NCBI GenBank assembly: GCA_013399305.1
Contig: VXAI01000342.1
Span: forward strand, 578,042-642,041
DNA length: 64,000 nt
Origin: Rostratula benghalensis
Lineage: Eukaryota > Chordata > Aves > Charadriiformes > Rostratulidae
Reading direction: 5' to 3'
Part shown: piece after piece, positions 1 to 12,981 of the stretch
Layout: each line of letters opens with the position of its first letter
Position numbering within the stretch: position 1 is the stretch's first letter
Notes under the pieces: model-generated
The model's input: the letters and a program-made list of their open reading frames with translations, nothing else
Database searches by the model: none
What the model was told of the DNA's origin: nothing
Position numbers and translations under genes: made by a program

Positions 1-41
1 AGGGAAGGGAAGGGAAGGGAAGGGAAGGGAAGGGAAGGGAA
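1..41. repeat. (AGGGA)n pentanucleotide microsatellite, cut by the window edge
   Basis: Eight uninterrupted AGGGA units start at base 1, so the array probably continues to the left of the window. It is a pure purine strand. Nothing else is visible in it. Confidence 0.95.
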
Positions 42-1212
42 AGCCAGAATAAGGCAGAAGATGGGTATTGCAGACGACAGAGCTGTATGATGGTGCCAAG
101 TAATGTTGATATGCCATACCCATTTATAATCACCTTACTGATTATAATAGGTTTCAGTACACAGATGCAAACATGTCTCTGCCTTCTAGTTTTCACATGA
201 TATACTGAAAAAAGAGACCCGTGCTGGATTTTGACACAGCAGCCAAAACACATGTCACTAATCTAAACTTTTATAATCAGATTGAAGGAGCTGGAGGGCG
301 TAATAATAATTATTACTGCCAATAATTTCTTCATGGTGTGACACTAGATAAGCCAAAGCACAACAATTCTCCTAATCTACACGCAGCAACTATCAATGGA
401 AAAAAAAATAATTAAACCAGTCCATACTCCAGGCTGCTTAAAGATGTATGACATGTGAAAACATACTGTAAATAAGCCAAACTCTGCCATGTGTGGCTGA
501 GTGCAGTGAATTTGACACGTCTTAACTATACGTGTAAAGATTTGTAACGAGAGCTAAATGTCATCACATTCTGCATTTCTGCTAAGGTGTCAGTTTTAGG
601 AGAGGCCCATCCTTTTGTGACGAGTAAACTCTTCAGGCAGCTGCTGTCCTTTACGTCTTCCTCATCTCCACCAGACTAGAGCAGGGTTTGTAAGACCCAG
701 CAAAGACCAGCAAGAAGAGCAAATCCCATGAGGGTCTATAGGTCAGGATGGGACAGAGGCTGGTTCCTGTGGCTCAGAGCAGTACTTCTGTTACCCACAA
801 GCAAGAGGAGTGCCATTTCTGTCCTCTTCCAGGAAGGTATCAAGGGAAAATCAGAGAGGAGAAGCTGAAAAACTGCAGTCAAGTGCAGACCAAAGCAAAA
901 AGAATCCATGCGCTCTGTACAGCAACTTTCCACAGTTATGCCCAGGCTTCCCAATTCCCTTCTGATTGTCTCTTTTGTCCTTCTCTTCTTTTTTTCTGCT
1001 AGATCTTTTAACAGCTTCCCCATCCAACTGCCTTTTCTTATTTCTCCTTGCTTTTCTCTGCCCTCTCCCTCCTTTGCCTATGTGTTTCCTTACAACCTTT
1101 CACTCCTTCTTCTCTGCCCTTCCAAAACTGAGCGATGAGGTTTGCTGTTATCTTCCTGTCCCCTTCAATTTTCTGTTCAACCCTTTCTCTGACATCTCCC
1201 TTGTCTGTGTAA
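42..1212. other. Single-copy AT-rich DNA, no gene seen
   Basis: No repeat family or gene was recognised. Bases 965-1135 are pyrimidine-rich (many CTT and TTCTCT runs), which gives overlapping open frames on both strands. These have no recognisable protein motif and look like a composition effect. Confidence 0.6.
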
Positions 1213-1495
1213 AATAGAATCATAGAACGGTTAGAGTTGGAAGGGACCTGAAAGATCATCAAGTTCCCACTCCCCCTACCATGGGCAGGGACATCTCCCA
1301 CCAGACCAGGTTGCTCCAAGCCCCATCCAGCCTGGCCTTGAACCCCTCCAGGGATGGGGCAGCCACAGCTTCTCTGGGCAACCTCTTCCAGTGTCTCACC
1401 ACCCTCACAGCAAAGAATTTATTCTGCAGATCTAATCTAAATCTCATCTCTTTCAGTGTAAAACCATTACCCCTTGTCCTGTAACTCCACTTCTG
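1213..1495 (-). mobile_element. CR1 LINE 3' end, young-type group A
   Basis: The CR1 3' tail is at the low-coordinate end (TAGAATCATAGAACGG), followed in reverse complement by the group A blocks: a GGGCAGGGACA motif, the AGCCCCATCCAGCCTGGCC block and the CTCTGGGCAACCTCTTCCAG block. On the minus strand this encodes the last part of ORF2 (HWKRLPREAV, then SLEGFKARLDGAWSNLVWWE). The copy is 5'-truncated near 1495. The tail is slightly decayed compared with other group A copies in the window. Confidence 0.95.
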
Positions 1496-1956
1496 TGTAG
1501 GTTGCAAGGTCTTCAGGATAAACCCACTGACTCTTCTGAGACGGTGTTGCTGTGAAAAACAAACACCAGATCTGTGAGTAGCAAAGATTTGATCCAGAAA
1601 AGGCCACCAAACTGTGCTTTGGAAGCACCTGATCTGTTCACTCTGCTGAGCCAATGTTTAGAAACCAGGCTGCAGTTGTTTTGGTACAATGTTGGATGGC
1701 CAGGGCAAGATGATACTGAAGCTGGCATGAAACCAACCAATATAAAACTAAATTACCAGCGTTTAAAAATCCAGTTGAATTTGCAGAATTATTTCATACA
1801 GCGTCAGCATTTTGGTTTTGGTGCTTTTGATCCAGTAGTGGGAGCCCTGCAGCAGGATTTATTGTGTTCTTGAATGACAGCCCAGTGTTGCAGAACACCT
1901 TAGCAAGACGAAGCTTACCTTAGCTTGCTCCTCAGGCGCTTTTGGAAGAAGCACTA

Positions 1957-1998
1957 TTTTATTATTAATAGTAATAATAGTAATAATACTAATAATTA
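1957..1998. repeat. Degenerate (TAA)n/(TAATAG)n simple repeat
   Basis: About 40 bases made almost only of TAA, TAG and TTA triplets with interruptions (ATTATTAATAGTAATAATAG and on). Confidence 0.8.
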
Positions 1999-3626
1999 CT
2001 CTGTGCATTAAGCCAACAGCCATTCAGGTGGTGCCTAAGTTAGTGAAAATAACCTGGAAACCTAATCAACTTGAACCACTCTCTTTGCTTCCTGGAGGGG
2101 AAGGTTTCTACCTCCTGTGTGGTGCTAGAGAAGGTGGAGAAGTCTCTGTGCCTGAACTGCCTTTGCCTACCAAGTGCTCTTGAGGGGAGCAGGGCCACTT
2201 TCATGTGGAAACCACCCAGGCCACGTATTTGTCCCAACATGCCTGGAAATTGTCAGGAAAATGAAGGTAGAAAATTTCTCCCTGTCTGGAGTTGTTTCAC
2301 CACCCAGCCATCTGTTGATCAAAATTTCAGCATTGTTTCTTTACAGTAAGAACTGAAAGCCTATAAAATGCTCCAAACATCGTGTGAGAGGAATAAACTG
2401 GAACTGGGAAACCTGAATGGAGTGATGCTGTGCTTGGAAATCCAGCTGCTGACTAGGTGACAGAACATCCTGCAGTTTCAGCCTGTTGGGATGTGATATT
2501 TGTTGTCAGAAAACACGGGTGACCACGTTGCTTGCTGCTTTCAGCGTGATTCCTTGCCTCCAGGCTTCTTTCCTCCAGATTCCTGTGCCTCTGCCCAGGG
2601 TCACCCAGCAGAGCTGTACCCCTATGCACCCTGTGAGATCTGCAATGTACCTGTGAGATGCCTGGCACGTGGTCCTCTCAGTCATCTACATCTGGTCTGT
2701 GATAAGCAATGGTGTTAGCTACAAGACCTTGATGGAAGGCCAAAATCTCCTTTCCCATTCAGACGGTTATTTCCACATGGGGGGTGAGGGGGAGGCGGGA
2801 GAAAGAAAGAAAAAAGATGACTGCACACAGGGTGTCTCTCATTCTACAGGTCCAATCTGCTGCCGTGTCAAAGATATCACAGAGCTTTGAAGGCAAATGG
2901 TCTTAAAAGTGTGCTCAGCACATAAAAAGCAGGCCTTTCCTGTGACTCAGAAGGAGTTGCTTAACCACAGACCTCAGCATCCGCGGCGGTTCCGGCGCAG
3001 TCAGTTTTTATACGTCTGAGTTCTTAGATGGCAGGGACTTGGCTGGGCTGCCCCCGTGGGTAAAATTAATTGTATAGCCCCTCGTCCTCTCTAACTTTGC
3101 TGAGGGATAACCTCCTCTGCAGAGGGCGAAACAGCTGACTCCAGAGAATGGGCCGTGGCGGAGCTGGGAGCCACAACGAATTCTTCCTAACCGTGGAGCT
3201 TTTCCTAGCAGATACCTGCATCTGGACTGGGGTGCTGAGTACAATGGGATTTAATAAGTGCCATTAAAACTGGCAGACAGCCCTGCTCCTAGAGAGGGGC
3301 CATATATTCAAGAACTATGCAAAATATTACTGCGGTACGCATGTGACTGAATTCTTTGTAGGGGAAAATCCCTAGGACTGTGTTAAATTAAATAGGATTA
3401 TGGCTTTCACTAATCTGGATCCAGTGTGACCATACAAGGGTATTAGTTTGATAATATTTAAGGACTTAGCTTTACAGCAGCAGTGATCAGCTGTCTAAGC
3501 TCAGCGACTGTGTTGTCAGTGGAAATGTTAACTATTAAAGGGACTGCTATTTACGTTGCCTGAATTAAACATGTGACATTCACCAGCTGGCAAATTAAGC
3601 CCAAGAAAGTTATGTGTAGGTCAGGG

Positions 3627-3690
3627 GCTTTTTTTTCTTTTTGGGTTTTTTTTTTTTGTTGTTGTTTGTTTGTTTGGTTTTTTTTGTTTC
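3627..3690. repeat. T/G-rich low-complexity tract
   Basis: Runs of T broken by G: T8, T13, GTTGTTGTTTGTTTGTTTGG, T8. On the minus strand it is an A-rich tail-like stretch. I looked for a retroposed gene body at 3520-3626 and recognised none. Confidence 0.75.
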
Positions 3691-4974
3691 CTCTTGGAAT
3701 AAGTAGAAGGAGGGAATTGTAGGATGTGACTTCTGCGAGCAGCACTGCTGAGCCCTGCTCTTCCAAAGCCGAGGGTGATGCTCCCATCAGCCTCAGTGAG
3801 AGTGGGGGCAAAGCGATGCCACGCTACCAAACTTTTGTGCCTGAAGCTTTTCCCCCCAAAAGCGGCACGAAACGGATTGTTAGGTGATTTAGCAATATAG
3901 CACGGCACCAAAGCTGGGAGCACTCCTGGTCAGCCCAGGGTTTGTTTACCAGGAGCTGCTCAGACGGTGGTGTTACCATGCTCCAGCTGTCTGTAGTCAC
4001 TGAAATCAGAGGTAACTCCATGGAGCTGCCAAACACTGACATTTTACTGGCTCACTCCAACAAAGCACACCGATGACTCCCTTTGAGCCTGTTTCTGCAC
4101 AGACACACACACGTGTATAAATATATTTATATTTAGATTTATATACTCAGCTGGAAAAATTTAGGAGTCTTCTAAAATGTAAATCTGAGTAAAGCAACAT
4201 GAAAACCATTCGAAGCTGAAAAAGGATGGAAGCCACAGCTCAGTTTAAAAGTCACAGAAATTTTCCCAGTGATTTCAGTGAAATAAAGATTTTCATTACC
4301 TAATTGAAAGTAGTATTATTTCAGTAAATGGATGACATAATTAGACTAATTCCTACTGATTTTTCACTATAGCTCATTGGTTGAAAGCTATTAAAAAGCC
4401 TAATATTACACCTTCAATTATTTTTTATGCATAGAATTTTTTTTTAAAAAAATAAAATAAAACCCTAATAACCAGCTTTATGAAGAGAACTCTTCCTCCA
4501 AGAATGGATTATATGAAAATGTCACCTTTTCTGTTATCACTCTGTTCTTAAGTTATTCACATCTGTATGTTGTTAATAGGAGGGAAAAAATGTTTTTAAT
4601 ACTTCAATTACATATTCTACAGTCAGCACAGCTAAAATAACACAATAGGTTTAGCATCTTCTCACATCTCTAGCGTTGTTTATATAAATCCTATTGAGGA
4701 TAACTGTGTTGTTCAATCATGGCAGAGCATAATGATCTGCAAATAAAGTATGATTATAGCGTGGGCTGCAGAATGATCACTCATAAGAGTACACAACACG
4801 AGATGTAGTGGGTTGAATCTTTAGCTCCCAGACAAGGCTTGCAGGGCTGCCAGGACAAAATATCCTTTGTGTTTGAATGGAACAGCCACACATTGGAGGT
4901 CATCCAGGGACACAAGCGTAGGAGCAGCCTAGCTTTGCCTTCCAGTGCCTCAGACTGGGTCTTTTCTTTGCATA

Positions 4975-5622
4975 GTCATAGAATCATGGAATGGTTTGGA
5001 TTGGAAAGGACCTTAAAGACCATCCAGTTCCAAACCTCCTACCATGGGCAGGAACACCTCCCACCAGACCCGGTTTCTCAAAACTTCATCCAGCCTGATC
5101 TTGAACTCCTCCAGGAATAGGGAGCCACAGCTTTTCTGGGCAACTTACTCCAGTGCCTCACCACCTTTGACAGGAAAGAATATCTTCCTACAATCTACAT
5201 CTCCCCTCTTTTGCTTTAAAACTATTCCCTCTCGTCCTATTGTTCTGCTCCCTGACCAAGAGTCCCTCCCCATTTCTCCTGTAGCTCTCTTTGGGGACTG
5301 GAAGGGGTTTGAAGACCTCCCCCGAGCATTCTCTTCTCCAGGCTAAACAACTCCTCAACTCTCTCAGCCTGCCCTCACAGCAGAGGTTCTCCAGCCCTCT
5401 GAGCATCTTTGAGGCCCTCCTCTGGACCTGTTCCAACAGGTCCATCTCCTTCCTTTGCTGAGGACTCCAGAGCTGGACACAGTGCTCCAGGTGGGGTTGC
5501 ACCAGGGTGGAGCAGAGGTGCAGAACCACCTCCCTCCCCTGCTGGGCACCCTGCTTTTGATGCAACCCAGGATGCGGTTGGGTTTCTGGGCTGCCAGTGC
5601 ACGTTGACACACATAATCCCCT
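4975..5622 (-). mobile_element. CR1 LINE, longest copy in the window, ORF2 C-terminal remnant
   Basis: The 3' tail lies at 4975-4995 (TCATAGAATCATGGAATGG), and the copy extends about 650 bases to a 5' truncation near 5622. The minus strand reads through the region after the reverse transcriptase core: [17 protein letters not shown], then KEMDLLEQVQRRASKMLRGL, then LREL. These match the C-terminal ORF2 landmarks of CR1. One open frame of about 145 codons survives (5188-5625), but its distal half has drifted out of the consensus frame, so at least one frameshift is present. It encodes no functional protein. Confidence 0.95.
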
Positions 5623-6744
5623 CAAGGTAGACCTAATCTGTCCTATTATACTAAAATCCCCCTACAAGAGCAGCTGACTATGCCATATTAGCAGGAACGA
5701 CATGATGCCCAAATCAGTCTTACTCACTTGGGCATTGCAGGTGATTTCTTCAAGATGAAGATTCCCTACAATGGAAGGTGACTTTTCACCATATCACCTC
5801 AGGTCTAACAGCACACACAGTTTGAAGAACTGTCCTGTGCAAACATCACATTTGACCAGCTACTCTCCACATGCTTCATAAGTTTACAGCGATCTTTTTA
5901 TGATTAAAACAAAAATTCTTTTTTTTTTTTTTAATTAACCCACTTTTATCTCATTTCTTTGACTGAGTTAATTGATTTGCTACATGACTGAATGACCCAG
6001 ACTAAAAATCTAGGAAATTTCTCATTATACCCCAGCTGATTTTTTTTTCTGGCTCAGTCCACCAGTCAGCATTTTAAACAAAAGGGGTTAAAGAAATACA
6101 AGCATGAGTTGGAATCTTACCAAATTTCCTTAGATAGTTTCTCCCAGAATCATCAGGAATACTGTTTATGCTCCCTTAAGCTTACAGTATGCTTTCCAGA
6201 TGGATGTCTTGGGATCCCAGCTTTGTAAGCAAAACCATCCAACTGAAATAAATGTGTGCCTGGACAGGTTCTTCACCACACCCTGGAGCCACCTGAACTC
6301 ATGGCAATTTGCAAGGATTCACACAGCTTTGCCAACACTAGGGCTCTTCTCCAGAAGATGCTAAAGCTCTGTCTGCTCTTGTCTTATTTTTATTATTTTA
6401 TTAAAATGCAGAGAAAATTGTGGCATAGACAGCACAATTTTAAGCTAGAAATACTTTATTATCCAACCTACAGTAACCATATCAATTAGCTAAATGCTAA
6501 ACTACATTTCATTAAAATAGGAATAGGCAAGCTATTTGGAAACCCATTAATGCTCATTTTTAAACACAAAGATTTATTTTCCAAAGGTATGATCTTGACT
6601 TGCACCACAAAAGCATTTGTCTTTTAAGTAAATTACTGCAGCATTGCAATGGCACAACAGTAAGAGTAATATTAGTAAAGTCTGTTCCCAGATCTGGTGC
6701 TCTAGGTGTAGGAAAGGGCTATGGGTAGGAGCATCTCTCCCAGT
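5623..6744. other. Single-copy AT-rich DNA, no gene seen
   Basis: Contains a T-rich run at about 5918-5933. No CR1, RNA gene or coding motif was recognised. Confidence 0.6.
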
Positions 6745-7009
6745 GAGAAAGAGAAAGAAAAAGAGAAAGAAAAAGAAAAAGAGAAAGAAAAAGAAAAAGA
6801 GAAAGAAAGGGAAAGAGAAAGAGAAAGAGAAAGAGAAAGAGAAAGAGAAAGAGAAAGAGANAAAGAGAAAGAGAAAGAGAAAGAGAAAGAGAAAGAGAAA
6901 GAGAGAAAAAGAAAAAGAAAAAGAAAAAGAAAAAGAAAAAGAAAAAGAAAAAGAAAAAGAAAAAGAAAAAGAAAAAGGAAAAGGAAAAGGAAAAGAAAAA
7001 GAGAAAAAA
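6745..7009. repeat. Purine hexanucleotide tract (GAGAAA)n to (GAAAAA)n, with one N
   Basis: About 265 bases of pure A/G on the plus strand. The first half is mainly GAGAAA and GAAAAA units mixed, the middle is regular GAGAAA, and from about 6903 it is regular GAAAAA, ending with a few GGAAAA units. A single N at 6861 sits in the regular part, so the length is uncertain in the assembly. Both strands stay open in several frames, giving Lys/Glu/Arg-rich or Phe/Leu/Ser-rich 'proteins' that are artefacts of the repeat. Confidence 0.97.
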
Positions 7010-10000
7010 GCTTGAGCTGTATCTGTGATCTCCCATTGAATGGGTCAAAGCACACCCTAAAGACATTGTGCTAGCTCACACCTCCTTTTGAACGTGGGAA
7101 GAATGGCATACGGTGGTGTGCACAAGCTTATACTGTTAAATGGCAAGAACAGCCCCTGCAGTGTTTTCAGCCTGGGCCAGCTTGAATTCTCCCAGCAGTT
7201 GTTGGGCAGAGGCCGGGAGCTGGCACAGCGCAGAGACAGGCAGTTTGCAGGTGGTCACTGCTCAGAAAACAGTGTAATGGGGTAGATGTGGGATGCTCCA
7301 TGTAAGAGAGCATTCACTGGCACTTTTAAATTCACTAACGTGACTGTAAGCCATGTGTTTTCTTTTCTCTTTTTCAAGAGACTAGGATGCAGGAAGTTAA
7401 AAACAACTACACACGTCAATATATCAACTTGTACTGAGTTTTAAGGTGCAAGGGAAAAATAGGCTGGTAATCACATTGTTATAGATGCAGTTTAAAGGCT
7501 AAATTCATCCTTGTTCTAAATTCACTGACCTTTATTTGGATGTCAGATCAATAATAATAAAATATCGGCAAGGAATATAAAATAAGTTTCTCACAGCCTT
7601 TCAGCAATGCTTTGTCATCCAAAAAGTTAGGTTAAAACTGAAGAAGTTTGTGAAGAATGAGTTCTCTTAAGATGGATAGGTATGTCAGGATCCAGCTCCC
7701 ACAGCATAATATAGTTGTTTACTTCATTTGTAAAAATGCTACCGTAAACTTTCCCGCTGAAAATTAATCCTCAAGGCATTAAAAAAAAAATAAAAATCAA
7801 TTGCCAAGCATAGAGCTTTCTATCTAATGAGGTTATATACTGAAAATTCAATCTGGATCATGGAATTATGGTGAGGGCTTCTTCCAGATTTATGTGTGTA
7901 CCATTTAAAGGTTTTGCAGGTAACCAACCATCTGCTCAGTCCCACTGAAAACGATGGCACAGAACAGAATCTGTCTCTGTAAGAACCACTTGGGTGTGAA
8001 AAAGAAAATGGATCCCACTTCACTTTTCAATCATTATATTCCTTCCCCTCTGCTACATCCATCATTCACGTTAGCAGCTGTGATTCCACAGAATGATAAA
8101 TACCTCTCTATTGTAAAACTTCATTTTTCTGTATAAGGTTCTTACTCTGGTTATGAATCCCCAGCCACCTGAAGATGGCCTTACACCAAGGTGAGTGTCA
8201 TGTGTGACTTAAAGAATTTGTTAAATATTCAAAAGACTGAAACTGAGTAGCAGTGATTTGCAGGCACAACACTTTATCACGCAAAATTATGCGGAGAAAA
8301 CCACAGAACAAAACGTGTCACTGAAACCTCATTCTTTTGTGATGTGGCTTTGGCTTTTTTGGAGATGCAGATAGAAAGTAATTCCTCGTAAGAATTCCAT
8401 CAGCGTATAAACTGGAAAAGATTTCAAAGGAGGTTGTGTCAATTGCAAGTCACTGTAAGTCCTTCTTTACTTACTCCATGAAGCGTGGTTTCACAGAGTT
8501 TTCTCTACTGGTAGGACCTCTAAACCACAGTGCAGTGGCTTTTCCCACAGTGAAATTAAACAGAGCACGCCCTGTTCTAGTGAGAACGTGATTCAAGGCG
8601 TCGTCTAGACCTAAGGACGTGCTATCAAATTGACACACCAGGAAAACGTGAAAAAAAAAATTATCACAGATCACAGCAGACAGTGGTATTTGGGAAACAA
8701 TAAATTCTTCTCAGATGATGTTTATAAACAACGCGTTGTTGATGTGAATACTTCAGCAGTGACCTAACATTTCCAGAACAGAGATGTAAATGCTAACTCT
8801 TCTCTGTGCTACAAAGTACAGCTTTTACCTATTTATCTTACTGAAATGAACCCCTTGGCTGGTCCACGCTCTCAAAAGGCTACAGATCTAGAAGGGTGTG
8901 GGATAATAATGAGTGATTAAAGACGGAAGTAATAGGTGGAAGTTTTAGATAAATAGCTTAGGAATTTTGAAATTTAGGGAGGGGATGAAAATATAGGTTA
9001 AGCTAAAACCAAAATCATTGTCTGAAACCCCAGCCAACTATTAGAAACCCAAAGTAACCTTACTACATCTCTGTGCCATAAGAATGTAATAGTTCTACTA
9101 AAAAGTTGACTTAAATCCACTGCAGAGGAGCCTTAGTTGAAACTAAGAGGAAGAATAATTTACGACCATGACTTTATAAAATTCTGTTAGAATAGTTAAT
9201 TGCCCACATTTACAGTGATTTCATTATCTCCCGTTATGGCAGCTGCAGGGAGGAGACAGGGTAGGGGGACATGTGAATTCTTGGCACTGAAATCACAGCA
9301 TCTATGTTAAAGGCTTATTAAGACTGCTTAATCCCCCTCCCTGCTGATTCTGGATTGTCCCACATTGTACACTTCCTAGTGTTTTGTCTGACCTTGTTTT
9401 AAATATCCCAACTGACGGGAATGTCTTCGGCTCCCTTAGGAGATTACTTCAAGGCTAATGGATTTCACTGGCAGAGAGGCTTTTTGATATCCTGCCTACA
9501 TTTGCCCTTGTTTTGATTGAGAAAGTTTCTTGCCTTCCCTTTTTCATGCGAAAGATACGAGATACCCACGGATATAAAAAATTCCACCCCCTGTCCCGTC
9601 GCTAGAGTTGTAGGCAGATCTCAAGTGAGGGATCTAGAGGGTTTCCATCCAGATAAAGCCAGTAGCAAACCGCCAGCTGTATTAACCGTCAGTGCAGTCA
9701 TACTTTCTTCTCTGGCTGCTGCTGTGCCACTAGAAGTGGTTTCCATATGCAGCCCTCAGCCAGCTACTTGTCACCACCCTCTTCCTAGAGGTTAAGCACA
9801 CCCTCCCACTCCTGACTTTCTGGCTGAGCTATTGCTGGAATTGCTGCTTAAAATGAGCCAGCTTAGTTAAAGCCTGTTTAAACAGTGAATTATTGCTTAC
9901 CCGTCTCTTTCTGGCTGACACGGTGGGGTAGACAACCCTCCCAGCCACATCTCATCCAGCTGGTGGGAGAGAGGGTAGCCTCCAGCATGTTGGTGGTAAC

Positions 10001-10547
10001 CTTTGACGCCACAGAAGGGGAAATGCAAATGCCAACGCTCCCATTTGCCTCCCTGCTCCTGGTGTTCTGTGGAAACTGGGAACCACTGGTGATAAGAGAC
10101 TGCAAGGAAACAGGCTGAACTTTTTCCAGACTGAAGGTGCCGGATTAAACCAGGCCTACCTGCGTTCTACACAAACATCACCACGGTTGCCTTGCAAAAA
10201 CAATTTGTCACTTTGCTTATTTTGGTAAGATTACTTAAAGCAAAAAAATACTTTCTTTTCGAAATAAATACCATTTTTGGTTCACTACAGGTGCTGAAAG
10301 TAACTCTGAGAAGGAGGACTCGTGCACAGTTAGGTTGGATGACCCCAGGAACCATGGCTGTACACGCCACCCTTCCAGCCAAGCCCGACTGAAGATGGGA
10401 GAGAAGGATTCCAGCCCAACAGAAGATGTAGTCAGTCACTTGACATGTTAAACTTCTGCAGTGCAGACAAACTGTATTTAGATATTTACATATTTTATAA
10501 ACACTCTAGACGCTGTCAGCAAAACTACTGGGCACCTTAGTGCCTAT
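7010..10547. other. Single-copy AT-rich DNA, no gene seen
   Basis: No CR1 or other repeat family was recognised over about 3.5 kb. A splice-donor-like AAG|GTGAGT is at 8188-8196, and an ATGCAAAT octamer is at 10023-10030. Open frames are short and unrecognised. Confidence 0.55.
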
Positions 10548-10879
10548 AGAGGCCTTCCAGAACCTAAAGGGGCTACAGGAGAGATAGAAAGGAACTCTTA
10601 ATCAGGGAGTGGGGCGACAGGATGAGGGGCAATGGTTTCAAACTAGAGCAGAGTAGGTTTAGACAAGACATTAGGAAGAAGTTCTTTCCTCTGAGGGTGG
10701 TGAGACACTGGAACAGGTTGCCCAAAGAGGTGGTGGAGGCCCCAACCCTGGAAACATTCAAGGTCAGTCTGGATGAGGTTCTGAGCAGCCTGATCCAGTT
10801 AATGGTGTCCCTGCTCACTGCAGGGGTGTTGGACTAGATGACCTTTAAAGGTCCCTATGGTTCTACTATGATTCTATGA
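10548..10879 (+). mobile_element. CR1 LINE 3' end, plus strand
   Basis: Begins in the CTTCCAGAACCTAAAGGGGC block and runs to the tail TTCTACTATGATTCTATGAA. The plus strand encodes the ORF2 C-terminus: [20 protein letters not shown], then FKVSLDEV. Before the tail, the copy has a CCCTGCTCACTGCAGGGG motif and GGACTAGATGACC. These differ from group A and resemble the group with VVEAPSLE (36576, 43761), so it is probably a related older subfamily. The frame from 10622 is open to the stop near 10835, but the element is 5'-truncated. Confidence 0.95.
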
Positions 10880-12981
10880 AACCACTAAAAATTAGGAAGC
10901 AATGTATTCTTAATGAACATAACACACTATCCTTCTCACTGAAGTCAGAATTTCTGTCTGTAAAGCATAATGATTATCAGAAAGTCGAGTATTTAGGACT
11001 CTCTAATGCTTTACAAATGGCTGAGGACGGGGTGATAAATGCATTTTTTCTTTTTTTTTTTTTTTTTCTGGGCCTGTTCTAAATTATAATGTTTTGCCAA
11101 CATAGCTGTGTCAGTTCCCGGTGTGAAAAAATTCCCGTCCCCAGCAGATATTGCTATGTTTGCAGAACTCCTGGTGCGGGTGCAGCTTTGCCAGAAGGGG
11201 AGAGCTTATATTGGCTCCGCTTACATCAACTTGGAGAGGAGGTGCAGCCATGCCAGAAAAACTCCTTCTGTCAGTTTTGAGCAGTGTATGCTGCTGGGAT
11301 GCTCTGCCAGCTCCAGCCATGGTGGGGCTGGGGGGGGCAGACGAGACCAGGATAGATCTTGATTTGTACATTCCCTTTTAATTAGCGTGTTAATCAGCGT
11401 GCCAGCACTGGAGAAATTCATCTCCCGAGAGGCTGCTGCATTTAGCGGCACCCTCAGCCTGCGCCTCTGCTAATATATCAGAGCTGCTACTTTGATGCCT
11501 GTCTTGAAACAAGAAACCATGTGCTACTCAAATGTGTATTCTTGGAAGCCAGACAGCTAAATTATGACCTCCCTAGGTGTGTTGGCACCTTCGCTGCAGT
11601 CATATAATTTTGTGCTTTCTTGTTTCCCTGCTTGGCATCCCCTAGCCTCCAGACCTGTATTTTGGAAGCATAGCTCATCCAATCTCTTCTGCTTCTGTCA
11701 AAGTTATTTTGGGACTTTTTTTTTTTGTGATCTAAGTTTAACTGACAGATCTTTTTATAACCAAAAAAAAAAAAAAAGAAAAAAACCCCCACCCCATTAC
11801 AGTAAATTCTCTGAAGTGTCCTTAATTTGTCCTTGATGCCCTTCTCTCCAAAATATCACATCAACTGCCTTCACATGACTCTGAATGCTGCTCATGCCTG
11901 AAATGTGTATAGATAGATACTGATTTCAGCAGTTGCTTCCAGTATCAGCTGGTTCCTTCCTCTGGCTAGTGCCGTGTCTGCCACTTCTTTCCGGTGCTGT
12001 GTAACCTCCCCGTGTTTATGTCTAATATCCTGTCTCCATTTACTACCGGGCTGTAATGTAATGTACACTTGGTAATTTTGAAATGTAATTTATGAAATGT
12101 GCATATTGTGCTCTAATAAAATAAAAAATTCTTAAATACGTTAGTGCAAACTAAAATTCAGTAAAGCCAGTGAGATATTTCTCATGTAGTATAAGCAGTG
12201 GAAGTATTGCCTAAGGAACAGCAGAAAGGAAATACTTCAAAGTCTTGCCACAGGTGTGTTCACCCTAAGTTCATTTGTATTAGCTCTTTCTTCCATATTT
12301 AATTGTTTTGGCTCTACCTTCCATAACCATGATGAAATGGGCTGCCATAACTCAACCTGAAAAGAGATTCATCTCCGGCTGGAAGGTGGCCGTGGTGCTT
12401 AGCCTTTAGAAAAACAGGAGAGACATCTATCATCACTACTATTATTAGTGAATCTGAAAGGCCAACACCATTCTGGACACCACCTTAAGGAACAGGCAAG
12501 CTGGCACCCACACCAGGTGCTAGAACTAGCACCTGGAAGTTCATTTCTTTATAGATCATATCATGCCAGTGAGTTTGAGTCATTCTCCATTCTTATCTCT
12601 TTCTAGCTGTGGTACCAACTGTGTGACACCACGCTCAGAAAAAAAAAATAATGTCAAGGAGGACACCATCAACCCCAAAAGCATGGACAAGTTCCATGTG
12701 CCTCAACAGCATGTGCTACCAAAAGGTCTGAATGTAGAAGAAGTGGAGCAGAATGTTGTTGGAGTGAGGAAAATGTGAATGTGAATGGTCTTCACAGTTC
12801 TGACATGTCTGACTCTGGCAAGCAGTGGATGCAGTCAAAGATAACAGAAAATGCTATCATATCTACAATCAGCTATCCAGAAAAAATAGATTTTTTTTCC
12901 CAGTCTGTAAACCCCTCGCAGACCCACTGAATAGCCCACCTAAACCAGTATGTTTATATGCATTGAAGTAGTAGTTAATTT
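10880..12981. other. Single-copy DNA with T-rich and A-rich runs, no gene seen
   Basis: A T-rich run is at 11044-11068, followed by a more GC-rich patch (11090-11460) that is open in several frames on both strands. An A-rich run is at about 11762-11786. The frames in the GC-rich patch carry no family motif I recognise and overlap each other in antisense. Confidence 0.5.

Larger units (their letters stand above)
1496..4974. other. Long single-copy stretch with small simple repeats, no gene seen
   Basis: It holds a short TAA/TAG-rich run (1957-1998), a small CpG cluster near 2980-3000, a T/G-rich tract at 3627-3690 and an AT-rich part from about 4100 to 4700. ORFs up to about 100 codons occur on both strands but show no family motif, and they overlap one another in antisense, as expected by chance. 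Confidence 0.55.

Noticed and set aside
6702..7074. Long charged or Phe/Leu-rich open frames on both strands
   Set aside because: They are translations of the purine hexanucleotide repeat. Frames on both strands being open shows low complexity, not coding.
11044..11460. T-rich run next to a GC-rich open patch, as a minus-strand processed pseudogene
   Set aside because: A poly-T at the left edge fits the layout, but the adjacent frames match no gene I recognise, and no target-site duplication was seen.
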